From positions 1 through 64,000 of the forward strand of contig CABXZJ010000001.1 in the NCBI GenBank assembly GCA_902516685.1: 64,000 bases of DNA, given 5' to 3'. How positions within the stretch are numbered: position 1 is the stretch's first letter; every line of letters begins with the position of its first letter. Positions 53,312-64,000 of this stretch are shown here, piece by piece. The DNA comes from an uncultured Formosa sp. (GTDB taxonomy: Bacteria; Bacteroidota; Bacteroidia; Flavobacteriales; Flavobacteriaceae). The position numbers and the translations under genes are program-made. The notes below the pieces were generated by a model. The model was not told the origin of the DNA and ran no database searches. It saw nothing but the letters and a program-made list of their open reading frames with translations.

Positions 53312-55504
53312 ATGAAAATTTCATCAGAAGATCTGTACATTGCCTTAAAATCTCACTTTGGTTTTAATGAATTTAAAGGATTACAAGAATCTGTTATTAA
53401 AAGTATTATTTCCCAAAATAATACTTTCGCAATTATGCCAACAGGTGGAGGTAAGTCTTTGTGTTATCAACTTCCAGCACTAATACAAGACGGTACAGCG
53501 ATTGTTGTCTCTCCACTAATAGCACTTATGAAAAACCAAGTTGATTCCATTAGAGGCATTTCAGATAAAGAAGGAGTTGCTCACGTATTAAATTCTTCTT
53601 TAAATAAATCAGAAATAAAGAACGTTAAAGCTGATATAGCTAGTGGAGTAACAAAATTATTATATGTAGCTCCAGAGTCATTGGCAAAAACCGAAAATAT
53701 TTCTTTTCTAAAATCTCAACTTATTTCTTTTATGGCTGTTGATGAAGCTCATTGTATAAGTGAATGGGGTCATGACTTTAGGCCAGAATATAGAAATTTA
53801 AAAAAAATAATATGTCAGGTAGGAAATAATATCCCAATTATAGGTTTAACTGCTACTGCAACTCCAAAAGTCCAAGATGATATTTTAAAAAATCTTGGAA
53901 TTTCTGATGCTTTGACCTTTAAAGCCTCTTTTAATCGCCCCAATTTATACTATGAAATAGTAGCAAAAACTTCTCAAGTAGATAATGATATTATTCGTTT
54001 TGTTAAGAAAAATGAAGGTAAATCAGGTATTATTTATTGTTTAAGTAGAAAACGTGTTGAAGAGTTGGCTCAAATTTTACAAGTTAACAACATAAAGTCA
54101 CTACCTTATCATGCTGGGCTAGATTCTAAAACTCGTTCTTTACATCAGGATATGTTTTTGATGGAGGATATTGATGTAGTTGTTGCAACAATTGCATTTG
54201 GTATGGGTATTGATAAACCTGATGTTCGATTTGTTATTCATAATGATATGCCTAAAAGTATTGAAAGTTACTATCAAGAAACAGGCCGTGCAGGTCGCGA
54301 CGGAGGTGAGGGCCATTGTTTGGCATTTTACTCATATAAGGATATCGAAAAATTAGAAAAATTCATGTCTGGTAAGCCAGTTGCAGAACAAGAAATAGGA
54401 TTTGCATTGCTGCAAGAAGTTGTAGCACTAGCTGAGACCTCAATTTCTAGAAGAAAATTTATTCTACACTATTTTGGTGAAGAATTTGACAACTCAACTT
54501 GCAAAGCACCTAATATGGATGATAACCTTCGATATCCGAAAAAACAAGTTCAAGCAAAAGTTGATTTATTAATAGCTTTAAATATTATTAAGCAAACTAA
54601 CGAAAAGTACAAGATCAAAGATTTGGTAAGAGTAATTACAGGTCAATCTAATGCATTGATTAAATCTCATAAAACTGATTTATTAGATTTTTTCGGAAAT
54701 GGAAAAACTAAAGAATCAAGCTATTGGACTGCATTACTTCGTCAGGCCTTAGTGTCAAAATATTGTTTAAAAGAAATAGAGTCATATGGAGTTGTAAAAA
54801 TCACAACAAAAGGTCACGATTTTATTAAATCTCCAAAATCTTTTATGATTAGCGAAGATCATAACTATAAAGAACAAGATTTCGTAGGTTCATCAGACCC
54901 CTTAAAATCTAAAACTGATAATAGCTTAATAAAAATTTTGAAGGCTCTTCGTAAATCAAATGCTAAAAAATTAGGAATTCCCCCATATACAATTTTTCAA
55001 GATTCTTCCATTGAGGACATGACTTTTAAATATCCAGCCTCAATTGAAGAACTTCAGAACGTGCACGGAGTTGGAGAAGGTAAAGCCAAACGATATGGTA
55101 AAGATTTTGTCGATATCATAAATAAATACGTCTTAGAAAATGATATTATTCGTACTGATGATTTAGTTATTAAATCAACAGGACAAAATTCTTCATTAAA
55201 ATTATTTATAATCCAAAGTATAGACCGTAAGCTCCCCATAACTGATATAGCTGATGCTAAAGGAATGGAAATGCAAAACTTTATTAAGGAGTTAGAGTCA
55301 ATAGTTTTTTCTGGTACTAAGTTAAATATTGATTATTGGATTAACGAAATTTTTGACGAAGAACAACAAGATGAGATTCATGATTATTTTTTGGAATCTA
55401 GCTCTGGTTCAATTGAAGATGCAATAGTTGAGTTTGATGGTGATTATGAAGAAGAAGAGCTAAGACTTTACAGAATTAAATTTATGAGTGAAGTGGCAAA
55501 TTAA
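53312..55504 (+). CDS. recQ: ATP-dependent DNA helicase RecQ
   Basis: 3'-5' DNA helicase for recombination and fork repair, 730 residues. Walker A TGGGKS (44-49), DEAH box (AVDEAHCISEWGHDF), motif III LTATATP and motif VI QETGRAGRDG are intact. RQC winged-helix at about 405-500 and an HRDC domain at about 536-610 (KKLGIPPYTIFQD) are followed by an additional ~110-residue acidic C-terminal region. The four Zn-binding cysteines usual before the RQC domain are not present (only one Cys at that point, STCKAP), as in one flavobacterial RecQ subgroup. Confidence 0.95.
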   Translation: MKISSEDLYIALKSHFGFNEFKGLQESVIKSIISQNNTFAIMPTGGGKSLCYQLPALIQDGTAIVVSPLIALMKNQVDSIRGISDKEGVAHVLNSSLNKSEIKNVKADIASGVTKLLYVAPESLAKTENISFLKSQLISFMAVDEAHCISEWGHDFRPEYRNLKKIICQVGNNIPIIGLTATATPKVQDDILKNLGISDALTFKASFNRPNLYYEIVAKTSQVDNDIIRFVKKNEGKSGIIYCLSRKRVEELAQILQVNNIKSLPYHAGLDSKTRSLHQDMFLMEDIDVVVATIAFGMGIDKPDVRFVIHNDMPKSIESYYQETGRAGRDGGEGHCLAFYSYKDIEKLEKFMSGKPVAEQEIGFALLQEVVALAETSISRRKFILHYFGEEFDNSTCKAPNMDDNLRYPKKQVQAKVDLLIALNIIKQTNEKYKIKDLVRVITGQSNALIKSHKTDLLDFFGNGKTKESSYWTALLRQALVSKYCLKEIESYGVVKITTKGHDFIKSPKSFMISEDHNYKEQDFVGSSDPLKSKTDNSLIKILKALRKSNAKKLGIPPYTIFQDSSIEDMTFKYPASIEELQNVHGVGEGKAKRYGKDFVDIINKYVLENDIIRTDDLVIKSTGQNSSLKLFIIQSIDRKLPITDIADAKGMEMQNFIKELESIVFSGTKLNIDYWINEIFDEEQQDEIHDYFLESSSGSIEDAIVEFDGDYEEEELRLYRIKFMSEVAN

Positions 55505-55531
55505 TTGTATCATATTAATTTTTAATATTGT

Positions 55532-55562
55532 AACTTTTTTCTCCAAATCATTCATACATTTG
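55532..55562 (+). promoter_or_regulatory. Possible promoter of the cyclophilin-FKBP gene
   Basis: TACATTTG (55555-55562) matches TAnnTTTG 17 bases before the ATG. The nearest TTG (55528-55530) is 24 bases upstream, one longer than the usual spacing, so only the -7 element is trusted. Confidence 0.4.
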
Positions 55563-55579
55563 TTTACTAAAATTTAATT

Positions 55580-56512
55580 ATGAAAAATGGACTTTACGTT
55601 AAGTTTTTAACTTCTAAGGGAGATATATTAGTCGATTTAGAATACAAAAAAACTCCAGGAACTGTTGGTAACTTTGTAGCCCTTGCCAAAGGAATATTAG
55701 AAAATTCGATTAAAAATGATGGTGAACCTTACTACGATGGGTTAAAATTTCATAGAGTAATTCCAGACTTTATGGTACAAGGTGGATGTCCTAAAGGAAC
55801 TGGAAGTGGAAATCCAGGATACCAATTTGATGATGAGTTTCATCCTGATTTAAAACACGATTCACCAGGGATATTGTCCATGGCAAATGCTGGACCTGGT
55901 ACTAATGGTAGTCAGTTTTTTATAACTCATATTGCCACTCCATGGCTTGATGGTAAACATACTGTTTTTGGAAAAGTTGTAGAAGGACAATCTGTAGTTG
56001 ATTCTATCACTCAAGGCGATATAATTAAATCCTTAATAATTATCCCTAGAGGAAAAGATGCCAAAGGATTTAGTGCAATTAAAGCATTTAGAACTTTTGA
56101 AAGTTCTCGTAAAAAAAGGATAGCAAATGAAAAAGCTATTAATGAAGCTGAATTAGATAAGATTTCTTCGGGTTTTGAAAAAACAGAAAGTGGTCTTCGA
56201 TATAAAATTTTAGAGAAAGGATCTGGTGTAAAAGCTGAAAAAAATAAAATTGTTTTAGTTCACTACAAAGGGCAGTTAGTGGATGGTACCGTTTTTGATT
56301 CATCGTACAAACGAAATCAACCTATCGAATTTACTTTAGGTCTTGGTCAAGTTATTTCCGGATGGGACGAAGGTGTTAGTCTTCTAAATGTTGGCGATAA
56401 GGCTCGATTTGTTATTCCAAGTTCCCTTGCTTACGGCAGTAGTGGTGCTGGTGGTGTAATTCCACCAAATGCAAATCTCATTTTTGACGTTGAATTAAAA
56501 GCAATAAAATAA
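55580..56512 (+). CDS. Dual cyclophilin-FKBP peptidyl-prolyl isomerase
   Basis: 310-residue fusion of two unrelated prolyl isomerase families. Residues about 5-165 are a cyclophilin ([13 protein letters not shown] with catalytic Arg, [18 protein letters not shown]); residues about 200-310 are an FKBP ([38 protein letters not shown]). A Lys/Glu-rich helical linker joins them at about 170-195. No signal peptide, so it is cytoplasmic. Cyclophilin-first dual-family immunophilins have been described in flavobacteria and a few other bacteria. Both domains look catalytically complete. Confidence 0.93.
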   Translation: MKNGLYVKFLTSKGDILVDLEYKKTPGTVGNFVALAKGILENSIKNDGEPYYDGLKFHRVIPDFMVQGGCPKGTGSGNPGYQFDDEFHPDLKHDSPGILSMANAGPGTNGSQFFITHIATPWLDGKHTVFGKVVEGQSVVDSITQGDIIKSLIIIPRGKDAKGFSAIKAFRTFESSRKKRIANEKAINEAELDKISSGFEKTESGLRYKILEKGSGVKAEKNKIVLVHYKGQLVDGTVFDSSYKRNQPIEFTLGLGQVISGWDEGVSLLNVGDKARFVIPSSLAYGSSGAGGVIPPNANLIFDVELKAIK

Positions 56513-56552
56513 TAATCTTCATAATCTAGTTATTTTTATTCCCAAAATTTAA

Positions 56553-58211
<1,659 letters not shown>

Positions 58212-58261
58212 AAAATTATCGCTATTTTGGTGATTTAAAATCACATATTGCATGTATACTT

Positions 58262-60124
58262 ATGGAAGAGAAAAATTTTGATTTAAAATCGTTTATTGGC
58301 TTTGCTTTAATTGGAGGGATTTTATTGTACATGATGTCTCAAAATAAACCAATTCCTGATAAAATTGTTGAAAAACAGCAACAAAAAGCACAATTTGAAG
58401 ATTTTAATATACCTAATATTTCAGAAGAATACGATAACGAAACTGTTTTTAGTCAGCAAAACTTTAAATTAGGAGAGTTCAAATATTCTTCAGAAATGAA
58501 TTTTGAAACTGATGATATAACTGTTCTTGAAAACAAGTTCTTAAAACTTAAAATAAATAACAAAGGAGGTATGATTGAAGAAGTTAAACTTAAAGCTTTT
58601 GTAAATCATGACTCATTACCAATATTTCTTATAAAAGATGGTAATTCTCAATTTAATTTAAATTTTAAAACATCTGATAATCGTTCTATTGATACCAAAG
58701 ATTTATATTTTGAACCAACATTAAAAATTCAAGGAGATTCACAAATTTTATCAATGAAATTAAAAGTTTCTAACGATAAATTTTTAGAATATAGGTATTC
58801 ACTAAAGAGTGAAGATTATATGCTTGGTTTTTTAATTAAATCAAACGGTTTGAATGATATTTTTGACAATTCAAAGGCTCCTGAATTTGAATGGAATTTA
58901 AAGGCTCTCAGACAAGATCAAAGCATAACTTTTGAAAATCGCTATACACGCTTAAATTATGAGTACGAAGTTGATAAAACCAATAAATTATCACAATCAG
59001 GAGATGATGAAGATGAAATAGAAGATGTTTCATGGATTTCATATCGGCAGCATTTTTTTAGCTCTATTTTAGTTTCTAAAAAGCCAATTGACATCGCCAA
59101 AGTCTATTCTTACGATTTAGTTGATGATGAGACAATTGATACAACTTTTACTAAAAAGTACATCACAAAGTTTCCCTTAGTATATGATTCGGGTGAATTA
59201 TTAAACGACATGGACTTTTATTTTGGACCAACTTATGCAGAAACCTTAGAAAAATATAATCGTAATCTTGAAAACAGTATTCCTTTTGGTTGGGGAATCT
59301 TTGGCTGGATTAATAAAGCTATTTTTAGTCCACTTTATTCTTGGCTTAGTAGTTTTTTATCTTACGGTATCGCGATTATAGTTATGACTATCATGGTTAA
59401 AATATTGCTTTCATTTGTTCAATACAAACAGTTTTTATCACAGGCGAAAATGAAAATATTAAAGCCTGAGTTAGATGCATTGCGATTGAAATATAAAAAC
59501 AATAAGGCAAAGGCTCAACGCGAAACTATGGCTCTTCAAAACAAAGCTGGTGCTAGCCCTTTAAGTGGGTGTTTACCAGGAATTTTACAAATCCCGGTTT
59601 TTTATTCATTATTTATGTTTTTTCCAATTGCATTTGAATTAAGGCAGAAACCATTCTTATGGGTAAAGGATTTAAGTTCATACGATACAATAGTTGATTT
59701 ACCTTTTAGTATTCCATTTTATGGTGATCATATTAGTTTATTTCCCATTTTGGCATCCATTGCCATATTCTTTTACATGAAGATGACAACAGGACAAAAT
59801 ATGTCTATGCAGCCTGCACAGGAAGGTATGCCCGATATGGCAAAAATGATGAAATACATGATTTATCTTTCTCCTTTATTGATGCTATTCTTCTTCAATA
59901 ATTATGCCTCAGGCTTGAGTCTTTATTATTTTGTTTCTAACCTAATAAGTATAGGAATTATGTTAGTTATTAAAAATTATATAATTGATGAAGAAAAAGT
60001 TTTGGCTAAAATACAAGTCAATAAAGCCAAACCAATAAAACAAAATCGTTTTCAAAGAAAGATGGCCGAAATTATGGAACAAGCTGAAAAACAGAAAGCT
60101 TTGCAAGAAAGGCGTAGGAAATAG
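58262..60124 (+). CDS. yidC: Membrane protein insertase YidC
   Basis: Inserts and folds inner-membrane proteins, alone or with Sec. 620 residues: N-terminal anchor (FIGFALIGGILLYMM, about 11-25), a large periplasmic beta-domain (about 60-340), then the conserved five-helix insertase core (about 365-585) with LSSFLSYGIAIIVMTIMVKILL, the Arg-bearing cytoplasmic hairpin, PLSGCLPGILQIPVFYSLF and NNYASGLSLYYFVSNLIS. The C-terminal tail is basic (QKALQERRRK), as needed for ribosome contact. Confidence 0.96.
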   Translation: MEEKNFDLKSFIGFALIGGILLYMMSQNKPIPDKIVEKQQQKAQFEDFNIPNISEEYDNETVFSQQNFKLGEFKYSSEMNFETDDITVLENKFLKLKINNKGGMIEEVKLKAFVNHDSLPIFLIKDGNSQFNLNFKTSDNRSIDTKDLYFEPTLKIQGDSQILSMKLKVSNDKFLEYRYSLKSEDYMLGFLIKSNGLNDIFDNSKAPEFEWNLKALRQDQSITFENRYTRLNYEYEVDKTNKLSQSGDDEDEIEDVSWISYRQHFFSSILVSKKPIDIAKVYSYDLVDDETIDTTFTKKYITKFPLVYDSGELLNDMDFYFGPTYAETLEKYNRNLENSIPFGWGIFGWINKAIFSPLYSWLSSFLSYGIAIIVMTIMVKILLSFVQYKQFLSQAKMKILKPELDALRLKYKNNKAKAQRETMALQNKAGASPLSGCLPGILQIPVFYSLFMFFPIAFELRQKPFLWVKDLSSYDTIVDLPFSIPFYGDHISLFPILASIAIFFYMKMTTGQNMSMQPAQEGMPDMAKMMKYMIYLSPLLMLFFFNNYASGLSLYYFVSNLISIGIMLVIKNYIIDEEKVLAKIQVNKAKPIKQNRFQRKMAEIMEQAEKQKALQERRRK

Positions 60125-60175
60125 TAGTTTTTTTTCATTCAAATTTCAAATAACAATTATTCTTAAATATAGAAT

Positions 60176-61366
60176 ATGAAAACTGTAGTTGTAGGACTTT
60201 CAGGTGGGGTTGATTCAAGTATCGCAGCCTTTCTACTAAAAGAAAAGGGATATCAAGTGATTGGATTATTTATGAAAAACTGGCACGATGAATCTGTAAC
60301 CATATCAAATGATTGCCCGTGGTTAGATGATAGTAATGATGCCATGCTTGTGGCAGAGAAATTAAATATTCCGTTTCAAACTGTTGATTTGAGTACAGAA
60401 TATAAATCACGCATTGTGGATTACATGTTTAACGAATATAAACTTGGGCGCACTCCAAATCCAGATATCTTGTGTAACCGCGAGATTAAATTTGATGTCT
60501 TTTTGAAAATAGCATTTTCTATTGGAGCTGATTATGTCGCTACTGGTCATTATTGTCGTAAAAATATTTCAAATTCAAATAAAAAAAAACCAATCTATTC
60601 ACTGAGAGCTGGTGTTGATAAAAATAAAGATCAGTCTTATTTTTTATGTCAATTATCCCAAGAACAACTTTCCAAAACATTGTTTCCCTTGGGAGAATTA
60701 CATAAATCTGAAGTTAGAAGAATGGCTTCTAAATTAAAATTAGTAACAGCAAATAAAAATGATTCTCAAGGCCTTTGTTTTATTGGAAAGATAAAGTTGC
60801 CAGATTTTTTACAGCAACAGTTAAAAAGTAAAATAGGAGAAATTATTAAGATTTCACCACATTTTGAAAATTATAATAAATCATCTACTGTATTTGAATC
60901 TAAAGAGGATGAACTTTTGTATCGGAGTAAACCAATTGTTTATGAAAAGCATGACGGTACTGTTGTTGGTAAACATTTAGGCGCACATTTTTTCACCAAA
61001 GGTCAACGTAAAGGACTTGGTATTGGTGGCACTAAAGACCCTCTTTTTGTAATTGAAACAGATGTTAACAAAAATATAATTTATGTTGGTGAAGGCAAAT
61101 CTCACCCTGGTCTACTTCGAAAAACACTAAAAGTTGTAAATGAAAAAGTTCATTGGGTGCGTTCAGATTTAAAGCTGAGTATTGGTGAAAAACTTCTAGT
61201 ACTTGCTAGAATTCGATATAGACAGCCTTTGGAAACAGCTACAATTTTTCAAACAACTCATGGACTATATGTCGAATTCTTAAATGATCAAACAGCAATT
61301 ACTGAAGGTCAATTTGTGGCCTGGTATTTAGAAGACGAATTAGTTGGATCCGGTGTAATTTCTTAA
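60176..61366 (+). CDS. mnmA: tRNA-specific 2-thiouridylase MnmA
   Basis: Thiolates U34 of tRNA-Lys, -Glu and -Gln. 396 residues with an N-terminal PP-loop ATPase domain: GLSGGVDSS (7-15), the first catalytic Cys in [13 protein letters not shown] (about 95-107) and the second in [10 protein letters not shown] (about 198-207). [11 protein letters not shown] and the C-terminal beta-barrel complete the protein. [20 protein letters not shown] is the Bacteroidota form of the insertion after strand 2. Confidence 0.95.
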   Translation: MKTVVVGLSGGVDSSIAAFLLKEKGYQVIGLFMKNWHDESVTISNDCPWLDDSNDAMLVAEKLNIPFQTVDLSTEYKSRIVDYMFNEYKLGRTPNPDILCNREIKFDVFLKIAFSIGADYVATGHYCRKNISNSNKKKPIYSLRAGVDKNKDQSYFLCQLSQEQLSKTLFPLGELHKSEVRRMASKLKLVTANKNDSQGLCFIGKIKLPDFLQQQLKSKIGEIIKISPHFENYNKSSTVFESKEDELLYRSKPIVYEKHDGTVVGKHLGAHFFTKGQRKGLGIGGTKDPLFVIETDVNKNIIYVGEGKSHPGLLRKTLKVVNEKVHWVRSDLKLSIGEKLLVLARIRYRQPLETATIFQTTHGLYVEFLNDQTAITEGQFVAWYLEDELVGSGVIS

Positions 61367-61398
61367 ATTGTTATAATATTATTTAAATAAATTCCAGT

Positions 61399-62349
61399 AT
61401 GAAAAATCGCGTTACTTCATTATTTGGTATACAATACCCTGTTATACAAGCTGGTATGGTTTGGAATAGTGGTTGGAGATTAGCTTCTGCTTCAAGTAAT
61501 TCTGGTATTTTAGGCTTAATTGGTGCTGGATCTATGTATCCTAAAGTATTACGTTCACATATAATAAAATGTAGACAGAACACTAAAAACCCTTTTGGAG
61601 TTAACGTTCCTTTATTGTATCCGAATATCGAAAAAATAATGAATGTAATTATAGAAGAAAAGGTTAAAATTGTGTTTACATCGGCTGGGAATCCAAATAC
61701 TTGGACTTCCTGGTTGCAAAATAATGGTATAACAGTGGCTCACGTCGTAAGTAGTGTTAAGTTTGCGCAAAAGGCAGAAGCTGCAGGAGTTGACGCTATT
61801 GTTGCTGAAGGCTTTGAAGCTGGTGGTCACAACGGATATGAGGAAACAACCACTTTAACCTTAATTCCTATTGTTAGTAAAAGTGTATCAGTTCCTATTA
61901 TTGCAGCAGGAGGTATTGCTACAGGTAATGGTATGTTAGCCGCGATGGCTTTAGGTGCTGATGGAGTTCAAATTGGAAGCCGATTTGTTGCTAGTGAAGA
62001 ATCTTCTTCACATATTGCTTTTAAAAATGCAGTTCTTTCCTCTAGCGAAGGAGATACTAAATTAATATTAAAAGAGTTAACTCCTGTGCGCATGTTAAAG
62101 AATAAGTTTTATGAATCATTAGTAGAATTATATAAAACCAACCCTAGTAAAAAGACTCTACAATCATTCCTTGGAACTGGACGAGCAAAACTTGGAATGT
62201 TTGAAGGAGACTTAGAAACAGGAGAATTAGAAATTGGTCAGATTTCAGCTTTAATTGATAAATTGTTACCGGTATCTTCTATTGTAAAGGAAATTATTGA
62301 TGAATATAACTTTACCGTTCAATCTATGAGAAATAAAATATTTAAATAA
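61399..62349 (+). CDS. Nitronate monooxygenase / FabK-like flavoprotein
   Basis: 316-residue FMN TIM-barrel enzyme of the NMO (2-nitropropane dioxygenase) family, which also includes enoyl-ACP reductase FabK. YPVIQAGMVWNSG (14-26) and the catalytic-region EGFEAGGHNGYEE (about 136-148), IPIIAAGGIATG and ADGVQIGSRFVASEES are the FMN-binding and active-site blocks. The GGHNG His is the usual general base. Sequence does not separate a nitronate oxidase from FabK-like activity. mazG starts immediately after the stop, so the two are co-transcribed. Confidence 0.87.
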   Translation: MKNRVTSLFGIQYPVIQAGMVWNSGWRLASASSNSGILGLIGAGSMYPKVLRSHIIKCRQNTKNPFGVNVPLLYPNIEKIMNVIIEEKVKIVFTSAGNPNTWTSWLQNNGITVAHVVSSVKFAQKAEAAGVDAIVAEGFEAGGHNGYEETTTLTLIPIVSKSVSVPIIAAGGIATGNGMLAAMALGADGVQIGSRFVASEESSSHIAFKNAVLSSSEGDTKLILKELTPVRMLKNKFYESLVELYKTNPSKKTLQSFLGTGRAKLGMFEGDLETGELEIGQISALIDKLLPVSSIVKEIIDEYNFTVQSMRNKIFK

Positions 62350-63135
62350 ATGACAAGACGTGAATATCAAATACAAGCCTTCAATCGATTGTTAAATATT
62401 ATGGATGAATTACGAAGTAAATGCCCATGGGATAGAAAACAAACAATGGAATCATTAATGCCACTTACCATAGAGGAAACTTATGAACTGTCTGATGCGA
62501 TTTTAGAAAATGATTTGAAACAAATTAAAGGGGAGCTAGGGGATTTATTATTGCATATTATTTTTTATTCAAAAATTGGTAGTGAGACTAATGATTTTGA
62601 TATTGCTGATGTCTTAAACAATGTATGTGACAAATTGATTATAAGGCATCCTCATATTTATGGAGATATTGAGGTGAGAGATGAAGATGATGTAAAACAG
62701 AATTGGGAAAAAATTAAATTACAAGAGGGTAATAGAAGTGTGTTAGGTGGAGTACCCAAAACTTTACCAGCATTGGTCAAAGCAATACGTATTCAAGATA
62801 AAGTAGCAGGAGTTGGCTTTGATTGGGAATCAACTGAACAAGTATTTCAAAAAGTAGAGGAGGAGTTAAATGAATTCAAGAAAGAGGTTGATAAAAAAGA
62901 TCAAAATAAAATGGAGGATGAGTTTGGAGACGTATTATTTTCTATTATTAATTATGCACGTTTTTTAAAAATAAACCCCGAAAGTGCTCTGGAGAGAACA
63001 AATAAGAAATTCATAAAGCGTTTCAAATATTTAGAGAGACAAGCAAATATTAAAAAACTTTCATTGATAAATATGACATTGGAAGAAATGAATATAATTT
63101 GGGAGGAGGCGAAAAGTTGCCAATCTAATGAATAA
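62350..63135 (+). CDS. mazG: Nucleoside triphosphate pyrophosphohydrolase MazG
   Basis: Cleaves NTPs to NMP and pyrophosphate, clearing abnormal nucleotides and tuning (p)ppGpp. 261 residues, full-length two-domain form. The first MazG domain has CPWDRKQTMESL, the metal-binding EETYEL and GELGDLLLHI; the second has EEELNEFKKE and EDEFGDVLFSI. It begins directly at the stop of the upstream gene and its last 11 bases overlap the convergent DUF349 gene. Confidence 0.94.
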   Translation: MTRREYQIQAFNRLLNIMDELRSKCPWDRKQTMESLMPLTIEETYELSDAILENDLKQIKGELGDLLLHIIFYSKIGSETNDFDIADVLNNVCDKLIIRHPHIYGDIEVRDEDDVKQNWEKIKLQEGNRSVLGGVPKTLPALVKAIRIQDKVAGVGFDWESTEQVFQKVEEELNEFKKEVDKKDQNKMEDEFGDVLFSIINYARFLKINPESALERTNKKFIKRFKYLERQANIKKLSLINMTLEEMNIIWEEAKSCQSNE

Positions 63136-64000
63136 TTTTATTAATAGTTGAAAGTTTTTGATTCCACTCCTTTAATTCGTTTTTGTGATTTTCAATTTTA
63201 CTTTTAACATCTAAAATCATAGGATTATCGTCTTTTACTTTGGAGAAAAATTGTAAATTGTTTTCTAATTGATTTATTTCTGATTTTATTTCAACAATTT
63301 TTTTTCTAACAAAGGAAATTTCGTTGTTTAGTGCTTTAGAATTTTTAACTAACTCATATAATTTATTACTATACTTTAATTTTTTTAATTCAGTTTCACT
63401 AATATCAATTTTAGCTAGTATTGAATTTATTTTCACAAAGAATTCCTTGTTTATTTGTTTTTTATTTTTTGGTACATTTCCTAACTCAGACCATTTTTTT
63501 GAGTACTCTTTTAAACTGCTTAAATTAATTTGATTATTTTCATTAATCTCAAACTTGTTTAATGTATTTAATAGTTGTTCTTTTTTTTCATATGTTTTTA
63601 TTTCCTCAATCGTGCCTGAGTTTTTTTGTTCATGATAACGATCGAAAAAATGGTTACATGCCGATCTAAAATCTTTCCATAGCTTACTACTTTCTTTTCT
63701 TGGAATATGTCCTATTTTTTTCCATTTATTTTGAATATTTTTCATTAAAATCACAGTTGTTTCTAAATCCTCACTATTTTTATTTTTTTCAGCTAACTCG
63801 ACAAGTTCTTTTTTCTTTCTGAAATTTTCTGCTTGTTCTTTTTTAAATGATTTATAAAAATTATTCTTTTTTTTATTGAATTTTTTAACTGCCATTTTAA
63901 AATCTGTCCAAGATTGATTTCTTGATTTTTTTGGGACACTTCCGATTTTAAAAAATGATTCTCTTAGTTTTTCAATTTCTTTGATATTGTTTTGCCAATA
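63125..64000 (-). CDS. DUF349-repeat coiled-coil protein (5' partial)
   Basis: Lys/Glu/Asn-rich, helical protein made of DUF349-type repeats, common in Bacteroidota, function unknown. The frame is open to the right edge: bases upstream of the internal ATG at 63895 read KLRESFFKIGSVPKKSR...W, another repeat, so the true start is beyond the window. Repeats are marked by W-K-x-I/L-G-x-x-P (KKIGHIPRKESSKLWKDFR, SELGNVPKNKKQINKEFF). Predicted coiled coil over most of its length; cytoplasmic. Convergent with and overlapping mazG by 11 bases. Confidence 0.88.
   Translation of the reverse strand, partial: YWQNNIKEIEKLRESFFKIGSVPKKSRNQSWTDFKMAVKKFNKKKNNFYKSFKKEQAENFRKKKELVELAEKNKNSEDLETTVILMKNIQNKWKKIGHIPRKESSKLWKDFRSACNHFFDRYHEQKNSGTIEEIKTYEKKEQLLNTLNKFEINENNQINLSSLKEYSKKWSELGNVPKNKKQINKEFFVKINSILAKIDISETELKKLKYSNKLYELVKNSKALNNEISFVRKKIVEIKSEINQLENNLQFFSKVKDDNPMILDVKSKIENHKNELKEWNQKLSTINKIIH

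Overview
The window is a low-GC, gene-dense chromosome segment from a marine member of the Flavobacteriia (Bacteroidota). Evidence for this: T9SS cargo with type A and type B (gliding-motility type) C-terminal domains, a PorV/PorQ-family protein, Bacteroidota-only families (DUF5606, DUF2795-like, DUF4105), a tmRNA whose tag reads GENNYALAA, promoters of the Bacteroidota form TTG-N17-23-TAnnTTTG, and two extracellular sulfatases as found in algal-polysaccharide users. Most of the window is housekeeping; the accessory parts are at 1-10 kb and 32.6-37.2 kb. No insertion sequence, prophage, CRISPR array or intact tRNA gene was seen.

Layout. 1-3.3 kb: two tandem sulfatases (+), the first cut by the window edge. 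3.3-6.7 kb (-): a SulP anion transporter with an extra C-terminal domain, followed by a CobW/COG0523 GTPase that lacks the family CxCC motif. 6.9-10.0 kb (-): a tight three-gene carotenoid operon (CrtI/CrtD-like desaturase, UbiA-type elongase, CruF-like hydratase), the same trio that makes the C50 carotenoid bacterioruberin in haloarchaea. 10.1-14.7 kb (-): secreted Kelch and BNR-propeller proteins. 14.9-17.1 kb (-): acyl-CoA dehydrogenase, flavodoxin and ssrA. 17.2-20.1 kb: saccharopine-dehydrogenase-like enzyme (+), cold-shock protein (-) and sucC (+). 20.2-27.1 kb (-): uvrB and two large T9SS type B proteins.

27.2-32.6 kb (-): a probable operon running sua5/tsaC, CCA-adding enzyme, heme A synthase, a pRiA4b ORF-3 family protein and an ABC-2 exporter pair. 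32.6-37.2 kb: a very AT-rich surface-polymer cluster (WaaE-like GT2, CDP-glycerol-type phosphotransferase, Kdo-kinase-like protein, Stealth phosphotransferase, TupA-like ATP-grasp). 37.3-42.6 kb: dapD (-), then ruvX, def, DUF5606, MATE, small protein, PAP2 and M23 peptidase (+). 42.6-49.0 kb (-): secA, DUF2795-like protein, DUF4105 protein and PorV/PorQ-like protein. 49.1-50.6 kb (+): pssA and terC. 50.6-53.2 kb (-): lptB, tatC and kdsD. 53.3-63.1 kb (+): recQ, a cyclophilin-FKBP fusion, pyrG, yidC, mnmA, a nitronate monooxygenase-like enzyme and mazG. A DUF349 gene (-) runs off the right edge.

Several genes share envelope functions: secA, yidC and tatC export proteins; the PorV/PorQ-like protein and T9SS cargo concern outer-membrane secretion; kdsD, lptB and the 33-37 kb cluster concern LPS or a phosphodiester-containing surface polymer. 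The strongest candidate for something poorly described is the carotenoid trio, which suggests an elongated (C45/C50) carotenoid in a flavobacterium. Next are the SulP/CobW pair and the phosphotransferase-rich surface-polymer cluster.
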